A stretch of 64,000 nt of DNA from Earliella scabrosa (lineage: Eukaryota > Basidiomycota > Agaricomycetes > Polyporales > Polyporaceae). Within the stretch, counting starts at the first letter, position 1. Each line of letters begins with the position of its first letter. The notes below the pieces were generated by a model that was given only the letters and a program-made list of their open reading frames with translations, searched no databases and was not told the origin of the DNA. Below are positions 35,815-47,521 of the stretch, in pieces. The translations under genes were made by a program, and so were the position numbers. The stretch spans positions 1,674,001 through 1,738,000 of the forward strand of contig JABYQQ010000008.1 in assembly GCA_022605405.1 (NCBI GenBank). The letters are read 5' to 3'.

Positions 35815-36570
35815 TCATATGTCCTGATGGTCCATGTAGTAGGAAGCTAATCCACCAAGATCGTATTCTGTCATGTTAACATATCGCGATTGTCGAGTGC
35901 CACTGTACTTTAAAACGACAGCAGTACCATACCAAGGACGTCTAACCTCCGAAGTCTTATTTTCGACAAGACTAGCTAAGGATTCATTGATAGGCGAGTA
36001 CTGAAGAGGGGCATCGACAGGAAACCAGACGCTTAGAGGGTATCGTAGCCGAGCTCCCAACAGACCCACGCTGATAACGAGTTCAGCTGCTTGTTTGTAT
36101 CCGAGGAAAGGCTCAAGTTTCGGATACGCTCGAGTCTTCCCACTGGAGTGCGGGAGATGTAACAACGATATCCACACAGGGACGCCGCACACTGGGTCAG
36201 AAATCAGCGATGAACACGGCTTGTACGCTCAGATAGTAGTACAGACCGGCATCTGGCCAGAAAACATATGCGACAACCATGTCGTCGATGTCGTGAGGTA
36301 CAACACTGACTTGTGAATTGCTAGTCCACGCTGTGAATTCGAAAGGAATGCAAGATGCACGATGAACAGACCAGTGCTAGAAGAAGCATCAACACCCCAT
36401 GCAGGACAAGATCATCAGCAGCACCGCACCTGGTTGAGATGATCCTGGCTGCAGTACCAGCCTTTTCTGCATCTTGAACAACAGCGGTAACACTGCGTGT
36501 TACATTGTGGCATCCAGCACGGCTGTGGGTACACAGCCAGAATTGTTGCTGTTGGATGAACGACATCCAT
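35815..36570 (-). CDS. MYND zinc-finger protein, copy 2 (215 aa)
   Basis: Model: exons 36570-36430, 36376-36247 and 36191-35815, giving 215 residues. The MYND ligands are clear: CWMPQC, then CCSRCRKGWYCSQDHLNQ at the first intron, then WSVHRASC in exon 2. Both introns are at the same positions and phases as in copy 1 (phase 0, then phase 1). The C-terminal domain matches copy 1 in order: RYPLSVWFPVDAPLQY, then WYGTAVVLKYSGT, then YDLGGLASYYMDH. An in-frame ATG further upstream (36645) could extend the start by 25 residues; 36570 was chosen because the finger then lies close to the N-terminus as in copy 1. MYND domains bind proline-rich partners; the role of this one is unknown. Confidence 0.75.
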
Positions 36571-36649
36571 ACTGCGTGGTCGAGACAATCGATTATCAGC
36601 ATAATACATCAGAACTGCATTAAATAGTCGTCTCGTACGTAACATACAT

Positions 36650-39600
36650 TCACGTGTGATGATGAAGTGCCTCGACGGAAGTTGCCGACCAGGGAAGGTC
36701 TGAGGACGGTTACAGAAGATCCAAGATCATCTATGTATTATATATCAAAGGTCATGAAAGCAGCACAACCACCCTGAACACGTCGGAATGACAGGAGCTA
36801 TAGCACAATTCAACATCAACGTAAGATGTAGTAAAGACGGAGACATCTCACCTGCACGATAAATCCAGAACCTGATTTTGCGATACGGCGTCGATCGAAT
36901 CCCACTCTCACCACACTACGGCGAAACCATCCATGAGAACAGCACCGCGGTTGATACAATCAGGTGTCACATCACCTACCTCAGCAGAACGAGAGCAAGA
37001 ACGACGAGGAGGGAAGACACGAAGGACGCGTTCATTCAGAAGAAAGTGTGAAGCAGGAGAGAAGAAGTAGAAAGCCAACCCATATATCAACAACTACACG
37101 ATGGCTGGAACGTGAAAGAAGCCCCGCGCCGCCACGTTTCGTGAAGGGAGTGCTTACCGTGTCCGACACGGCGCTGTCGAGAAAGACGAATGACATAAAA
37201 CAAACAATTCAGGGGACGTACGAGACGGAACGATTGCATCGCCAATCACGCACAAGTCGCCAGCGGGATCGGGTAAACCCCGCGCCGACGTCAGACACGG
37301 AACACCGCCGCGCTCATCATCCGCAGAGGAGCAGAACGCAGCAAGTCGGAGACCGAGCCCACATCACTCCGAGGTGAAACAAGGAGATGACGGAGAACAG
37401 TACTCAGCAACGTACGAGGAGCCGCATCGCAAAAACAGGCCACGTTCACAGGAGCAAGAGCGACATGAGAATTGGAGCATCGAAATGCACAGCGTAGCGC
37501 GGTATAAGCACCAAACCCCCACGACCCGCAGAAGACAGAGTAACACGAGTAAAAAAGTGACAGACCGACCGGTTCGAATGTACCGTCGCGGCGAAGGAGA
37601 GAACGCCCGGCATCCCGATCGAGCGACCTAAAACACAAAATCACGTGGAGCCGACAGCTATTCTCTCAGCACACGTCATGACGGTGTGGCTGCAACTTGA
37701 TCCCTCCGAGTCGTACAACATGTCCTCCCCTGACACTTGCCCTGCGGCGCTCCCATTCTCCTGCTCCTACTCGCACACCCACCCGTATGCCCTACGAACG
37801 CTCATAAGTGCCATCATTAATACAGTCAACAGCTCGTTGCTAATCTGTACCATAGACGCGGTATAAGTTCGTTTCACGCACCATCTCCGTCGCACAATGG
37901 CGACGACCCATGCCTGTACCCACAAGGCCTTCGCGTCTCGCCCACAACCACGACTTAAAGCGCCGCAAGCAAAGCAAACACGCGACTCCCGCCTTGCCGC
38001 GTCGCAATATTGTCAAGACCAAGCCTTGTTGCCCACTGGCCCCGATTTGAAGCTATGGACACGCATGAGTAGAGACTGCGTGCGATCAACGTACCGACGT
38101 GTTCCAACGCCGTCCCGTAGGAGGACATTGAGTTGAACTTACACTGATAGCCTCGTCTTCGTCCAAATGAACGATCATCATACACACCCCTTCCAGCCGG
38201 ACAACGTCAAAACACGCAGTTTACAGCAGGTCAAACCGCATCAAGCATCTGTCGAACATTCTCGAAGATGGATCCAGCACCAACGGACGCGACACTTCGG
38301 TCTCGACTGACAGGAAATACCGCAGTCAGCGGATGTGTCTAGTCCGAGATCAATACGCACATATTCGACTACCACGACCTCGACATCACCTCGCAACGCC
38401 CCACTCCCGGAATGCTCGTGAATGAACCCCGAACGATCGGTCCGGCGCAACGGCACGACGAGGTCAGCAAGGATGTTCACGAGAACTGACAGACGAAGAC
38501 GATCTCCAAGACGAATCTCAGAGAAAGGAGGCAAGAACAGTATGTCGTCTCCTTCCTGCACTTCTACTCATATACCGCTCGTCTAGAAGCTGACACCCAT
38601 GGGCTCCACTCTCAAGAAGCAGTAACATTCGTCCTCCCTGTGGATCAAACACGTTGGACACTCGTCTCGCGGTTGACCCTCGCAACCGCTACACAGGACT
38701 CGCCTATCCAACAACCCAAGGGCGGCCCTCCTTTGAGCTCTCATCACAGGTGACGACGCCTCTCAGCCCAACGGAACACCCCAATCCAAGAACGCGATAA
38801 CTGCGTACTTCCGCTTGAACGTTGCTTCACGAGACCGCCCACACGAGCACCGCGAACATATGGATAACCCTGCAGACGACTTCGGAAGTTATCGCCGCAT
38901 TATCTACGTACGCGGACTTATACGCTTACGCTAAACTGGGTCGCCATTGTCTTACAAGCTTGCACTTCGACAATCCCTCGACAGTCTCAAATCTCGACTG
39001 CCCACGCAACGCATGAGCCAAACCGGCACTCCATCGACAGGCGGACTCTCCAGGACATCGCAGAGCGCGTGCGATTCCTCAATCTCGGGCGCATAAGCGA
39101 CGCAGTCATCCAGACGACAGAAAAGCCCGACTTCGAACCGTTCACCCACTGTTAACCCCACCGGTAACGATCCGGCCGGGAGCGCGGACCTGCGCTCTCT
39201 GAAAGCTCGTCAAGACTGGACCGGTTCCGCCACGTCAGCTTCGCACTGCATGCGCGCGAGTGATGGCGAACGTTGAGTAGGACAAGGCCGCGATGGTGCA
39301 CTGTCGAGGAAGCACGTCCTCCCGAAATGGCCCATTTCTAAGACAAGAGACCTTCCATCCACGGGCAGCCACGGCAATCAATCCGTTTGCCGGCGTCGTG
39401 CTTTATGTCCGAGTCCGTCGGTCCGACGCCTATTGCTCTCTCCTTCGCAAGCGGATGCTCTCTCTCTCTCTCTCTTCGTCCGAGTCTAACTCCACGACGT
39501 CAATACATTCGCCGCTGCATGGACGCCGTCTAGCGCACCACCACCCTTTATCTCTGCCATCTTTGCCATCATACGCATAGCACCGCACGGACAACTCCTC
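36650..39600. other. About 3 kb without a confident gene
   Basis: Between 36.96 and 37.6 kb the plus strand is purine-rich with Arg/Glu/Thr-rich open frames that look compositional. A minus-strand frame at 38561-38241 (hydrophobic/acidic start, FLPPFSEIRLGDRLRLSVLV) is the only protein-like stretch. I could not extend or identify it. Confidence 0.4.
39456..39477 (+). repeat. (CT)n microsatellite
   Basis: About nine CT dinucleotides in a row, ending in TTCG. Confidence 0.85.
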
Positions 39601-39739
39601 TGAGAAATGCGGTCCTCCATCCGCGTCCGCCCCATTCTCACCTGTCCTCACCTGTTACGCCGTAGCCGCAAACGCGTCCATACATCATCAGAATCATATA
39701 CAACGCAACCACATACTCTCCGACCGCTATTGTCGCAAT

Positions 39740-40460
39740 GCAGAATAGATGCTGATGGCATATACAGCTTCCCGCTCATCGCGCCCGCTCTCGTCGAGCA
39801 TCTCAAACTGTCCCAGCCGCAGATGACAACCATTGCTCTTGCGTAAGTAGATGATACAGACAGATTGACTCGTAAGCTTATTGCTGAGATCGTCGCATAC
39901 AGGGGCATGGGCGGCCAGTATACTTTCGCGGCGCTGGTATGGACGGCCATTGACCGGTACGGCACATAGTCTTGTTCCCTCGCTGCATCCCTCCTCTACT
40001 CCCTCGGCTTTAGCCTGTTCGCAAGAGAAGTCGCACAGACCCCGCCTGACGTTGACCATCCGTCTGCGAGCTCGTTCTACCGGCTCGTCCTCTATTTTGG
40101 GATGATCGGTCTTGCTACCGTCTCCTCCTACGCGCGCATACTCTCATATGCGCTCGGGTACACACTGACCGCTTGGTCCTCTGACTACGCAGGTATTTCT
40201 CCTTGGTGTTTGCTGCAACGAAGACCTTCCCCCAGTCCATCGGGATCGCCTCCGGAACAAGCATGTCGATATTCGGGCTCTCCCCTCTCTTCCTCTCCCT
40301 CATCGCATCATTCAAGTTCACACCCCCGGGCGAGACCCTGGACATCCCCCGCTTCTTCACCTTCATGGCCGTCGCCACCGGCATGATTCACCTCACCAGC
40401 GCTTTCGTCTTCCGCGTCAATCGCGCACTCGAGCGTAAGGCAGCCCATGCCGGCTCTTAG
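39740..40460 (+). pseudogene. Major-facilitator transporter, N-terminal half, interrupted
   Basis: Exon-like pieces encode the first transmembrane part of an MFS transporter of the nodulin-like/Mch1-like type: GIYSFPLIAPALVEHLKLSQ (ending at a GTAAGT donor at 39843), then GMGGQYTFAALVWTAIDRYG from 39903, then YRLVLYFGMIGLATVSSY, and YFSLVFAATKTFPQSIGIAS through FFTFMAVATGMIHLTSAFVF. The frame has a TAG at 39967-39969 where a conserved Trp would be expected after DRYG. One intron has GC instead of GT at its donor (after VSSY, about 40128). Another TAG stands at 40458-40460. The C-terminal half lies 4.8 kb downstream at 45.3-46.1 kb. These proteins export small molecules such as monocarboxylates, but this copy cannot make a full product. 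Confidence 0.7.
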
Positions 40461-41538
40461 GAAATCGGGAGCGATGCCACCATAACACAAGAGCCGTCCA
40501 GGAGATTCGCGTTACCGTGTCCAGGTAATATAGCAATGAATGGCCCTCCGGAGCGTCGCACCTGATGTTGACACGTCCGGGGAAGCTTACTTAACCGGAT
40601 CTTCGGGGGTCTGCTTGGCCTCGGATTGAGGCGATCTTGTCGTTATTCTAACACCTCGTTAGACTAGTGACGATGTAACGCGCAGCACGCAGGAGCCCAG
40701 AGAAGCTTGTGTCCAGGTACGTTGTGCCCCAGTCCAACGTTTACGCTCGTATCAGTGCTAATACTTCTTAATGTCTTCGTTGTTCCAGTTGGCCATCAGC
40801 CCGAGTGACGTCGAAGCCAATGCACTGGTTGAAACCGATATCGAGGACCGCGTGCGAGCACGCTCAGACTCATAGTTACATGTAACTCCCCCCTTATGAC
40901 GTGCTAATCAGTATTAGGGGGCTTCCCCCCAAAGTTCGAACTTCCGTGGAGCACCTTCCTTGAGGTGTTTGACCCTAGTCGATACCAACTTGTGAGGAGA
41001 TCGCTAACAGACCCCAGACAACTCTACCCGGGTCTCGCTCTAAGGAACGCACTAATTCCTGCTATGTAGTTCTTGATATCCAAGCTGCGGGCTGCTTGAT
41101 GAGTGAGTACGATGAAGGAGTTGGCAAAAGCCTACATACCTCACATGTCCACGACTTCAATCTCACGACCGTGGACATGGATCATCGCGCAGAGACGCCA
41201 GTCTCGAGTACGAAACATCCCGACCCCTCTTCGCTTGAATCATCCCAACTCCTCCGCGCTGGACAGCTCATCAGCCTCATCTCAAGCAAGCAGGTCCTGA
41301 GTGTATCGCGGTGACGACTACGACTACCAGGAAGACCTCGTAGATGCTGGGTGGCTTACCTCCACACGGACTCGCCCCGTCGTCGGGGATTGCACCGACA
41401 AGGCGAGGAGGAATTGGCAACCGTTGACCGAGGACTACTGCGCAACTGTAGGGCCAGCTCTTTGATCGCTGCGTACTTTGGATTGGATCTCTCGCATCTG
41501 GGCGTCTAAGCTTCCCTGCTCTTGACCCTGACTTTATC

Positions 41539-42261
41539 ATGTCCGACTCCGATGAATACTTTACCGACGATCTTGTCCTCAACGACCACGATCGGGCTGT
41601 ACTCGACATCGAAGAGCAGAAGTGGCAACAGGAGCAGGAGCGTATGCGGCAACAGGAGCGACCACAGCAACGACAGCAGGTGCCACAAACGGTGGAGATG
41701 ACGCGTCAGGCCCTCCGACGGCCGATCGAGCAAGATGCACCCCTCCCTGCCGCAAAGTTGCAGAAGACAATGGGTAGGACGGGCCAGACTGCGCGTTCGG
41801 AGAAGCAGATGGGTGAAAGGGGTATGTCAGTTGCGACGTCTGCGCGGATGCCCACAGCCTATTCTCCCCCCCAACCTCCCAAGCCTGCCCCTGCCCATTT
41901 CAAACAGCCATCCCCTAGCGCAGCCTTGCAGGGGACGCCACGGCATCTGATGGAGAGCCAGATACAGGCTATACTCGATGAAGCGGCCAGACAGAACACG
42001 CGTCCCTCCCCTGGAGTCAGCGCATCACAGCGCAGTACGACCTCCCCCTCAACTACCGTTCACCAACCAGGATCCGTCGCTAATCCCTCGTGTCAAGCCA
42101 GCGCCCTGTGTGCGCCACCACAACAAACGTCCGTTCCACAATCCCCGCTGCCCGACAACGACAGTCACGAGGGACGGGACCTCGGAGCAGAGATTGATGT
42201 GTTAAGGGCTGAACTCGCGGAGGTGCGTCGCGTGGTGAACGAATTGAGGCGTAGCAGTTGA
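41539..42261 (+). CDS. Acidic/Gln-rich protein with terminal coiled coil (240 aa)
   Basis: A single frame of 240 residues from ATG to TGA. It starts MSDSDEYFTDDLVLNDHDRA with an acidic helix-like segment and continues with a Gln/Arg-rich stretch. A Pro/Ser/Ala-rich disordered middle follows, and it ends in a short heptad segment (GAEIDVLRAELAEVRRVVNE). The acidic start plus coil resembles the N-terminus of fungal ATRIP/Rad26-type checkpoint proteins or of some helicases, but no diagnostic motif is present. If related, this is only an N-terminal fragment, since the stop comes directly after the coil and short exon-like pieces follow at 42.43-42.53 kb. Confidence 0.45.
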   Translation: MSDSDEYFTDDLVLNDHDRAVLDIEEQKWQQEQERMRQQERPQQRQQVPQTVEMTRQALRRPIEQDAPLPAAKLQKTMGRTGQTARSEKQMGERGMSVATSARMPTAYSPPQPPKPAPAHFKQPSPSAALQGTPRHLMESQIQAILDEAARQNTRPSPGVSASQRSTTSPSTTVHQPGSVANPSCQASALCAPPQQTSVPQSPLPDNDSHEGRDLGAEIDVLRAELAEVRRVVNELRRSS

Positions 42262-43315
42262 GTGCAGTATCTGAGGCGTGTAATGGCCGGAGACAGCATC
42301 AAACTGTGCGGGTCAGTTACTCTCTCTGCTCTATATGACTATGGCTAATCGGTTCTCTTTCAGATAAATCGACTGTACCTGGTACGTAGGCAGAATCCCT
42401 ACACAAATACTCAAGATTTTAGCTCACGTACTGTTTCAGGTTACACGGCTGGAGGATTCATATCAGCTGGAGGGGGCGGAGTACGAATACGAGCACCGAA
42501 TCAAAGCCAGTCCCAGCGAGTCATGGTACGTACAAGAGTTGTTTGCTGCAAGATCAAATATCTGAACACCATTCCACCCAGAGCCGTCCGTATCTTCGTC
42601 AGCGAGCGACATCGCGCTCTGTTTCTACTTGAACGATTAAGACTATCCTCGACTTTCACTATGCTGTCCTTCCCTCGTACGTAGCATCGTGATAGCTGCC
42701 GACACCGATTCTTCCCTAGCGCTGTTCTTCTTCTCCTTTGACTATACGACGTGCCGAATCGATCTATGTGACACACATACGCACACATCCCGGTCAAGCG
42801 TGATGACGGATTCGGTACGAACGAAGGTGCGCAGGACCTGACTTCTAATGCGACAATTTGCCGTGGGCACAGCAATCAAGAGCGGAGACGTCTGTCAAGT
42901 CTCCACGCAAACAGGGCTCTATATTTTCCATAGTACAGGAAACTTGTTCCTTATCGTGGAACAGTCGTCAAATTGGTCACCGTGTGATGTACTCTACAAC
43001 GACAAGGGGACTAAGACTATGAGACCAGCTAACACATCTAATGGGGCGCCTTCCACGGCCTACCGGTTATGTACTTGTTGTCGCTGTTGATTCCGTGTCG
43101 AGATGGCAAACTACGATGTCAGCGGAAAAAGCGCATATACATTATAAGTAACGCACTCACCATAAGTGAGGGAAGGCGAGCCACGACCCTGAGTGGGAAC
43201 CCATCCCAGAGTCACTGCTCACCATGTAGGAAGGTGGCGCGTCCGAAGACGACATTGAGGAGGCGCGTCCCAGTGCGACCGACGTTCACTTGTCGCGAGC
43301 AAAGCAAGCACACGC

Positions 43316-43792
43316 TCACCAAACCGCGGAGCTGCTCTTGGGTGAGTTGATCTGCAACGAGAACAGCAAACGCGAGTCGGGCTCTGCGCTAGCTACCCGA
43401 CTTTGTCCTCCAGAAGAATGTGGGGGTTTCATGCGGAATGGTGCGATTCTTGCTTGACTTCGGAGCATGGCAATTGACGCGAAGGAGGGGCTTCCAAACT
43501 TAGCTAATGCGGAATCATGCGCTCTCTCTAGCAGGAAGAAGGACACGCGCGCGTCGCGGCAATCGAACGTGTATCCAAGCTGGCCGCAGAGCGTTCTGAA
43601 CAGACACGTCGCCAATCCAGGAAGATTCTGATAATAATTGAGAAATAATGAGACGAATCCGAGGGAGAGGATACGTACCATCGTCGATATGGGGCAGCGA
43701 TGGCGCGCCCAGGCCTCGAGTTCAATTACGGTGTTCTCTGAAGTAATGTCTCCGAACTCAGAGATAGGCAGACGCACACTTGCGTAGATCAC
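43316..43792 (-). CDS. Unidentified open frame
   Basis: A 158-codon minus-strand frame (ELEAWARHRCPISTM, then GQLGYTFDCRDARVSFFLLE) with protein-like composition. A possible intron would fall near 43.68-43.62 kb. The family is unknown. Confidence 0.25.
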   Translation of the reverse strand: MIYASVRLPISEFGDITSENTVIELEAWARHRCPISTMVRILSLGFVSLFLNYYQNLPGLATCLFRTLCGQLGYTFDCRDARVSFFLLERAHDSALAKFGSPSFASIAMLRSQARIAPFRMKPPHSSGGQSRVASAEPDSRLLFSLQINSPKSSSAVW

Positions 43793-45311
43793 CGCAAAGT
43801 CTGGCCTGACGACGCGCGAAGCGAGCGCAGCTTCCCGCTGTACTAGACGCGCGACGAGGCCGCCGATTTGTTTTGGGCCGCAGAATAGGGGAGCTCAGCC
43901 GTGCGGAAAAAGAGAGAGCGAGGATAAAATGCTGAGCTGCACCCGCTCCCGAGCAGGACCCATAGCAATGAGCAGACGCGATGGACGGTGCTAGGCGCCT
44001 GCGACCGTGTCAGCTTCGTACATATGTGTACAGACGCGTGTCTGTTGCGACGGGTACCCATGGTCCGTCCTGGGCCATAAGATGTCATCTAAATATCAAG
44101 ACATATTAGTACCCATACAGTCTGAACTGGTACTGACCTGTTCTGCCTTCTGCAAGCGAGCCGCGAGCATTTGGGTCCCTTGACACGTCGGCAAGACTCC
44201 ATGCTGAGTCAGTCAAGTCAAATTGGCGAGCATTCCTCCGGTCGTGACAGCACGGGGGACTCGACGCCGCTGCAGCTTCGGTGAGAGGAACGGGCAATAT
44301 GTGCAGACCCACAGATGCACTTCCAGCTCGCAGCAGCCATCAGAGAATGGTGGCAAGCTCCATGCAAGGGCAATCGTGCCTCGCCTCTACTGCGACCGGA
44401 GCGCAGATCAGCGCACATATGACACCTTTTGGTGACGGTGCTAGATACCAACAGTAAGCGGTCACAATCGTGCCCATACTGTCCAACATGGATGGCTGAA
44501 AATGTCGAAGTGCTCCCTTCGCGACACACACGATACCTCTCGTCCAAGTCGTGGAAGGTGAGGAGGGTACGTGGTGAGGATGTTTCTCTATCCGTAAATG
44601 TCCAAGCTGGTCGGACATCCTATGATGGAATGCTCGCGGAGTGAATAAGTGTGACGTTTACGCACCAATTGAGCTTGGAGCAGAGCTTGTACGATTCGTG
44701 TCTAAAGCCTCCGTAGTCACTCCTTCGTCGGCACGCTGAGCACAGCAAGGTCGAGCTTGCGGACAATGCAGCACTGTTCTCATGGCCTGTCTGTATATTA
44801 CCACCCTCCATTTCGGGTAGAACTTAGGACGAGGATGGTAGAAATTCAAAGACTCACGCTTTTCATCTGAAGATGACTGTTTATCAATGCCTGAGTTCGA
44901 GAATTGTAGCGAGTATGCACGGGCGGAGCTAAATCGGGCGCAGCATGCCCCATACACTGCGAAACGTCAGCTCAAGACATGCCCGGGTTTAACTACACTT
45001 TACCCCTCGACCATAAGTACTGCCTCAATCTGGGTGTTCCTATCCGTATCTGTAGGAGGAGGTGAGTCTTGCTGGTGCTAGTTCAGGCAGTTCACAGTGC
45101 CCGGAGAATGCCGCCAAGCCTTCCGCGCTTATCATCAACACTCCTCCCTGAGACCCCCCCATCATCGTCGTCGCACACAAACTCCCGATTGTGCCAGCTG
45201 CAACCTCAGGCCTCTCCTCTTCGACCGCTTTTTTCACAATACCTCCTATCCGCGCGACAGAGAGCCCGATGCTACCGACCCAAAGAAGTACCGCCAGTGA
45301 TGGCTCGGCAA

Positions 45312-46050
45312 GTTTTTGGTGAGCGGTGAGTCGGCCCGGCCTCAGCAGCAGACGCAGAGAGGACTCTTCCGCCCGAACACGAGCCCCTGCTCGGGCCTGG
45401 GTCGACCGACGGAGACCACTGCAACGTCACCCCGAAGGACCCCGCGAGCATCCGCGTCGTCCCGGTGCAAGAACCGCAAGAGGGCAGCACGCTCGACCTC
45501 TTCAAGGATCCCTACGTCTGGCTCCTCGCCTTCTGGCTCATCCTCATCGTCGGCACGGTACGTCTTCCTCCTCACGCGGATCTCCCTCTCCGCACTACAA
45601 TGACGACTTCCTTCTCCAGACAGTGATGGTAGTATCAAATCTCGGCTCAATCGTGCTCCCCCTCCCCTCAACAGCGGTAGGGTCGACGACAGCCAACGTC
45701 GCACAACAGGTCCGCCACCTCTCCTTCTTCAACACGCTCTCCCGCCTGCTCGTCCACCCGCTCGCCGACGCGCTCACGCCCGTCGCGTCCCGCCTCGACG
45801 ACGGCGTGTGGGCGTTCGTGCACAAGCGCACGACGAGCCGCATCGTCTTCATGCTCGCCCCCGCGCTCGTCCTCGCTGCGACGTTCGCCTGGATTGAGGT
45901 CGTCGTGCGCACGCAGGAGGCCGTCTGGCCGGTCAGGTGCATCGCGTCGCACGCTCTTTTGTCGATGTTTCGTCTGGATCTTACAGCTAATCGTCATCAC
46001 GCGTCGACAGTGTTGGGACAGGGATCGCGCACGGCGCAACGTTCACAGTG
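45312..46050 (+). pseudogene. Major-facilitator transporter, C-terminal half, truncated
   Basis: Exon one (about 45350-45559) encodes PKDPASIRVVPVQEPQEGST then LDLFKDPYVWLLAFWLILIV. After a 61-base intron (GTACGT...CTCCAG), exon two encodes VSNLGSIVLPLP and two further membrane segments (FNTLSRLLVHPLADALTPVA, then FMLAPALVLAATFAWIEVVV). A short exon with GTGIAHGATFTVL follows at about 46009-46051. The next expected part (PSIISxVWGLPN) is present only as degraded similarity after 46.08 kb, and the last membrane helices are missing. With the N-terminal half at 39.7-40.5 kb this completes most of one gene, so the locus is a split and decayed transporter. Confidence 0.7.
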
Positions 46051-46322
46051 CTGTAAGTCTATCTCTCCCTCCCGTCCTCATCTAGCACTGCATCCCTGCG
46101 CACCGTCTGGCTCTCTCCGCGACTCCGATAACTAACAGTAGCACATCCACGTCAGCATTTACGATTGATGAGAGAATCGAAGAAATCGTCCTTTAAGGGC
46201 GACGTTCTCTGCCAAAACGCGTGACGGAAAGTTGTGCCCGTGGGAATAATATTCGATCTCCGATTACACAGAGTAAGAGCAGAGTAAGCGCTGACATAAG
46301 CACTCATAACAAAGTTTCTTAC

Positions 46323-46350
46323 TGAGCCAACCCTAGACTGGGGTTGGCTG
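46323..46350. repeat. Small inverted repeat
   Basis: AGCCAACCC and GGGTTGGCT form a 9-base-pair stem around a short loop. Confidence 0.7.
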
Positions 46351-46500
46351 AGCCGCGCGGGACCCTGTTAGACGCCCACAGCACTGCCACCATGGCTGGC
46401 TTTGTTTTTGTTCTATGCATTCCACACTATTAGTAGTTACATAGTAATTAAAGCTATAACTGGGCTTGTATACCCTATAAACGCAAAATAAGCGCCCAAA

Positions 46501-46571
46501 CGGCCGAAAATCCGACGTTTTGCCAGCCTTGCTTCAACCAAGGCTGGCAAAACACTTCGGATTTTCGGCCG
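46501..46571. repeat. 71-base near-perfect hairpin
   Basis: An outer stem of 15 pairs (CGGCCGAAAATCCGA with TCGGATTTTCGGCCG) is followed by 2- and 4-base bulges, an inner stem of 14 pairs (TTTTGCCAGCCTTG with CAAGGCTGGCAAAA) and a 7-base loop (CTTCAAC). All 29 stem pairs are perfect. Confidence 0.95.
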
Positions 46572-47521
46572 ATGGTGCTCCACAGTTCCTGGTCACATGA
46601 CTTCTGACAATCTCAGATTGTAGCCATAGATTATGCAGACCAAATGATATATATCACTATATGTTTTCAATCAAAACTGTATGTGTTAAAGTCTAAATAC
46701 AATTGCCCAAATCGGGAAGGATGGGCTGTTTTTCGCATCTCATGGGCGCTCTGTGGGCGCCTATTCTGCCAAATCCGGCAAGCAGAGTCATAAGTATTGA
46801 CTTGAATGTATATCTCTGTCAGTTTCTACTCAATCAATGAAGTATTATATACCATTGAAACCAGAAAAATCAGCTCGGTTCAATGGGACTGCTTTGAAGA
46901 CATTCTGGATACAACTTAGCCAAATATTTACTGTTAACTAAGTAACATTCTCTTATATCTATGAGATGCACATCCATACATAGATTACAGTGTATAGTAT
47001 GGTGAGTTTTCTTATGAATATACCCCCACTCATCAATCGTATCCTGCCAGACATGGCCTACTTCTCAACAAGTCTAGCACTGCTGCTCCATTCCCGACCG
47101 GCCCACACATTACCTGCTATTGACAACCTCCATACCCCACATGATGTCTCGGTACGATACAAGAGATCACCAGCGCGCTCACAGTCATTTAACCCAAGCA
47201 TCGCATACTTGTTACAAGGGACCGGAACTGAAGCACGCGAACCGTTGTCCCATCACACAGGTATACCCTGTTGGCGTAGTCAAGTAGCATAGATACCATA
47301 CTTGTTCACTACACGGTCTCCGACGGAAACCTCCTTCCCGTCACTATCTTCTCGCCCTTCCCCACTCTTGCGCTCTCGCTTCTCCCTGAGTCAGACGGGG
47401 ACGATTATGGTTTCCAGCCCAATTGTGTGGAAAAAATAGGCGGCATGTATGTTGAGAAACGGAAAGCCATGATAGAGTTACGCACCTCGATACCCGCACT
47501 CGAGTCGGAATCTCATCTCAT

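Larger units (their letters stand above)
40461..45310. other. 4.8 kb separating the two halves of the transporter
   Basis: In an intact MFS gene the halves are joined by a short cytosolic loop, so this stretch is an insertion or the product of a rearrangement. It contains one clean plus-strand frame (41539-42261) and an unidentified minus-strand frame (43792-43316). I found no transposase, integrase, reverse transcriptase or obvious terminal repeats. Confidence 0.5.
46140..47000. other. AT-rich non-coding block with hairpins
   Basis: Distinctly more AT-rich than its neighbours and without coding potential. It holds the two inverted repeats listed separately. It could be a non-autonomous DNA element, but no target-site duplication or element ends could be identified. 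Confidence 0.5.

Noticed and set aside
36964..37377. 137-codon plus-strand frame, Arg/Thr/Glu-rich
   Set aside because: Purine-rich composition, no domain, no splice support; could be real but nothing supports it.
45342..46039. Minus-strand frames of 115-123 codons, Arg/Glu/Asp-rich
   Set aside because: Antisense to recognisable MFS transporter exons.
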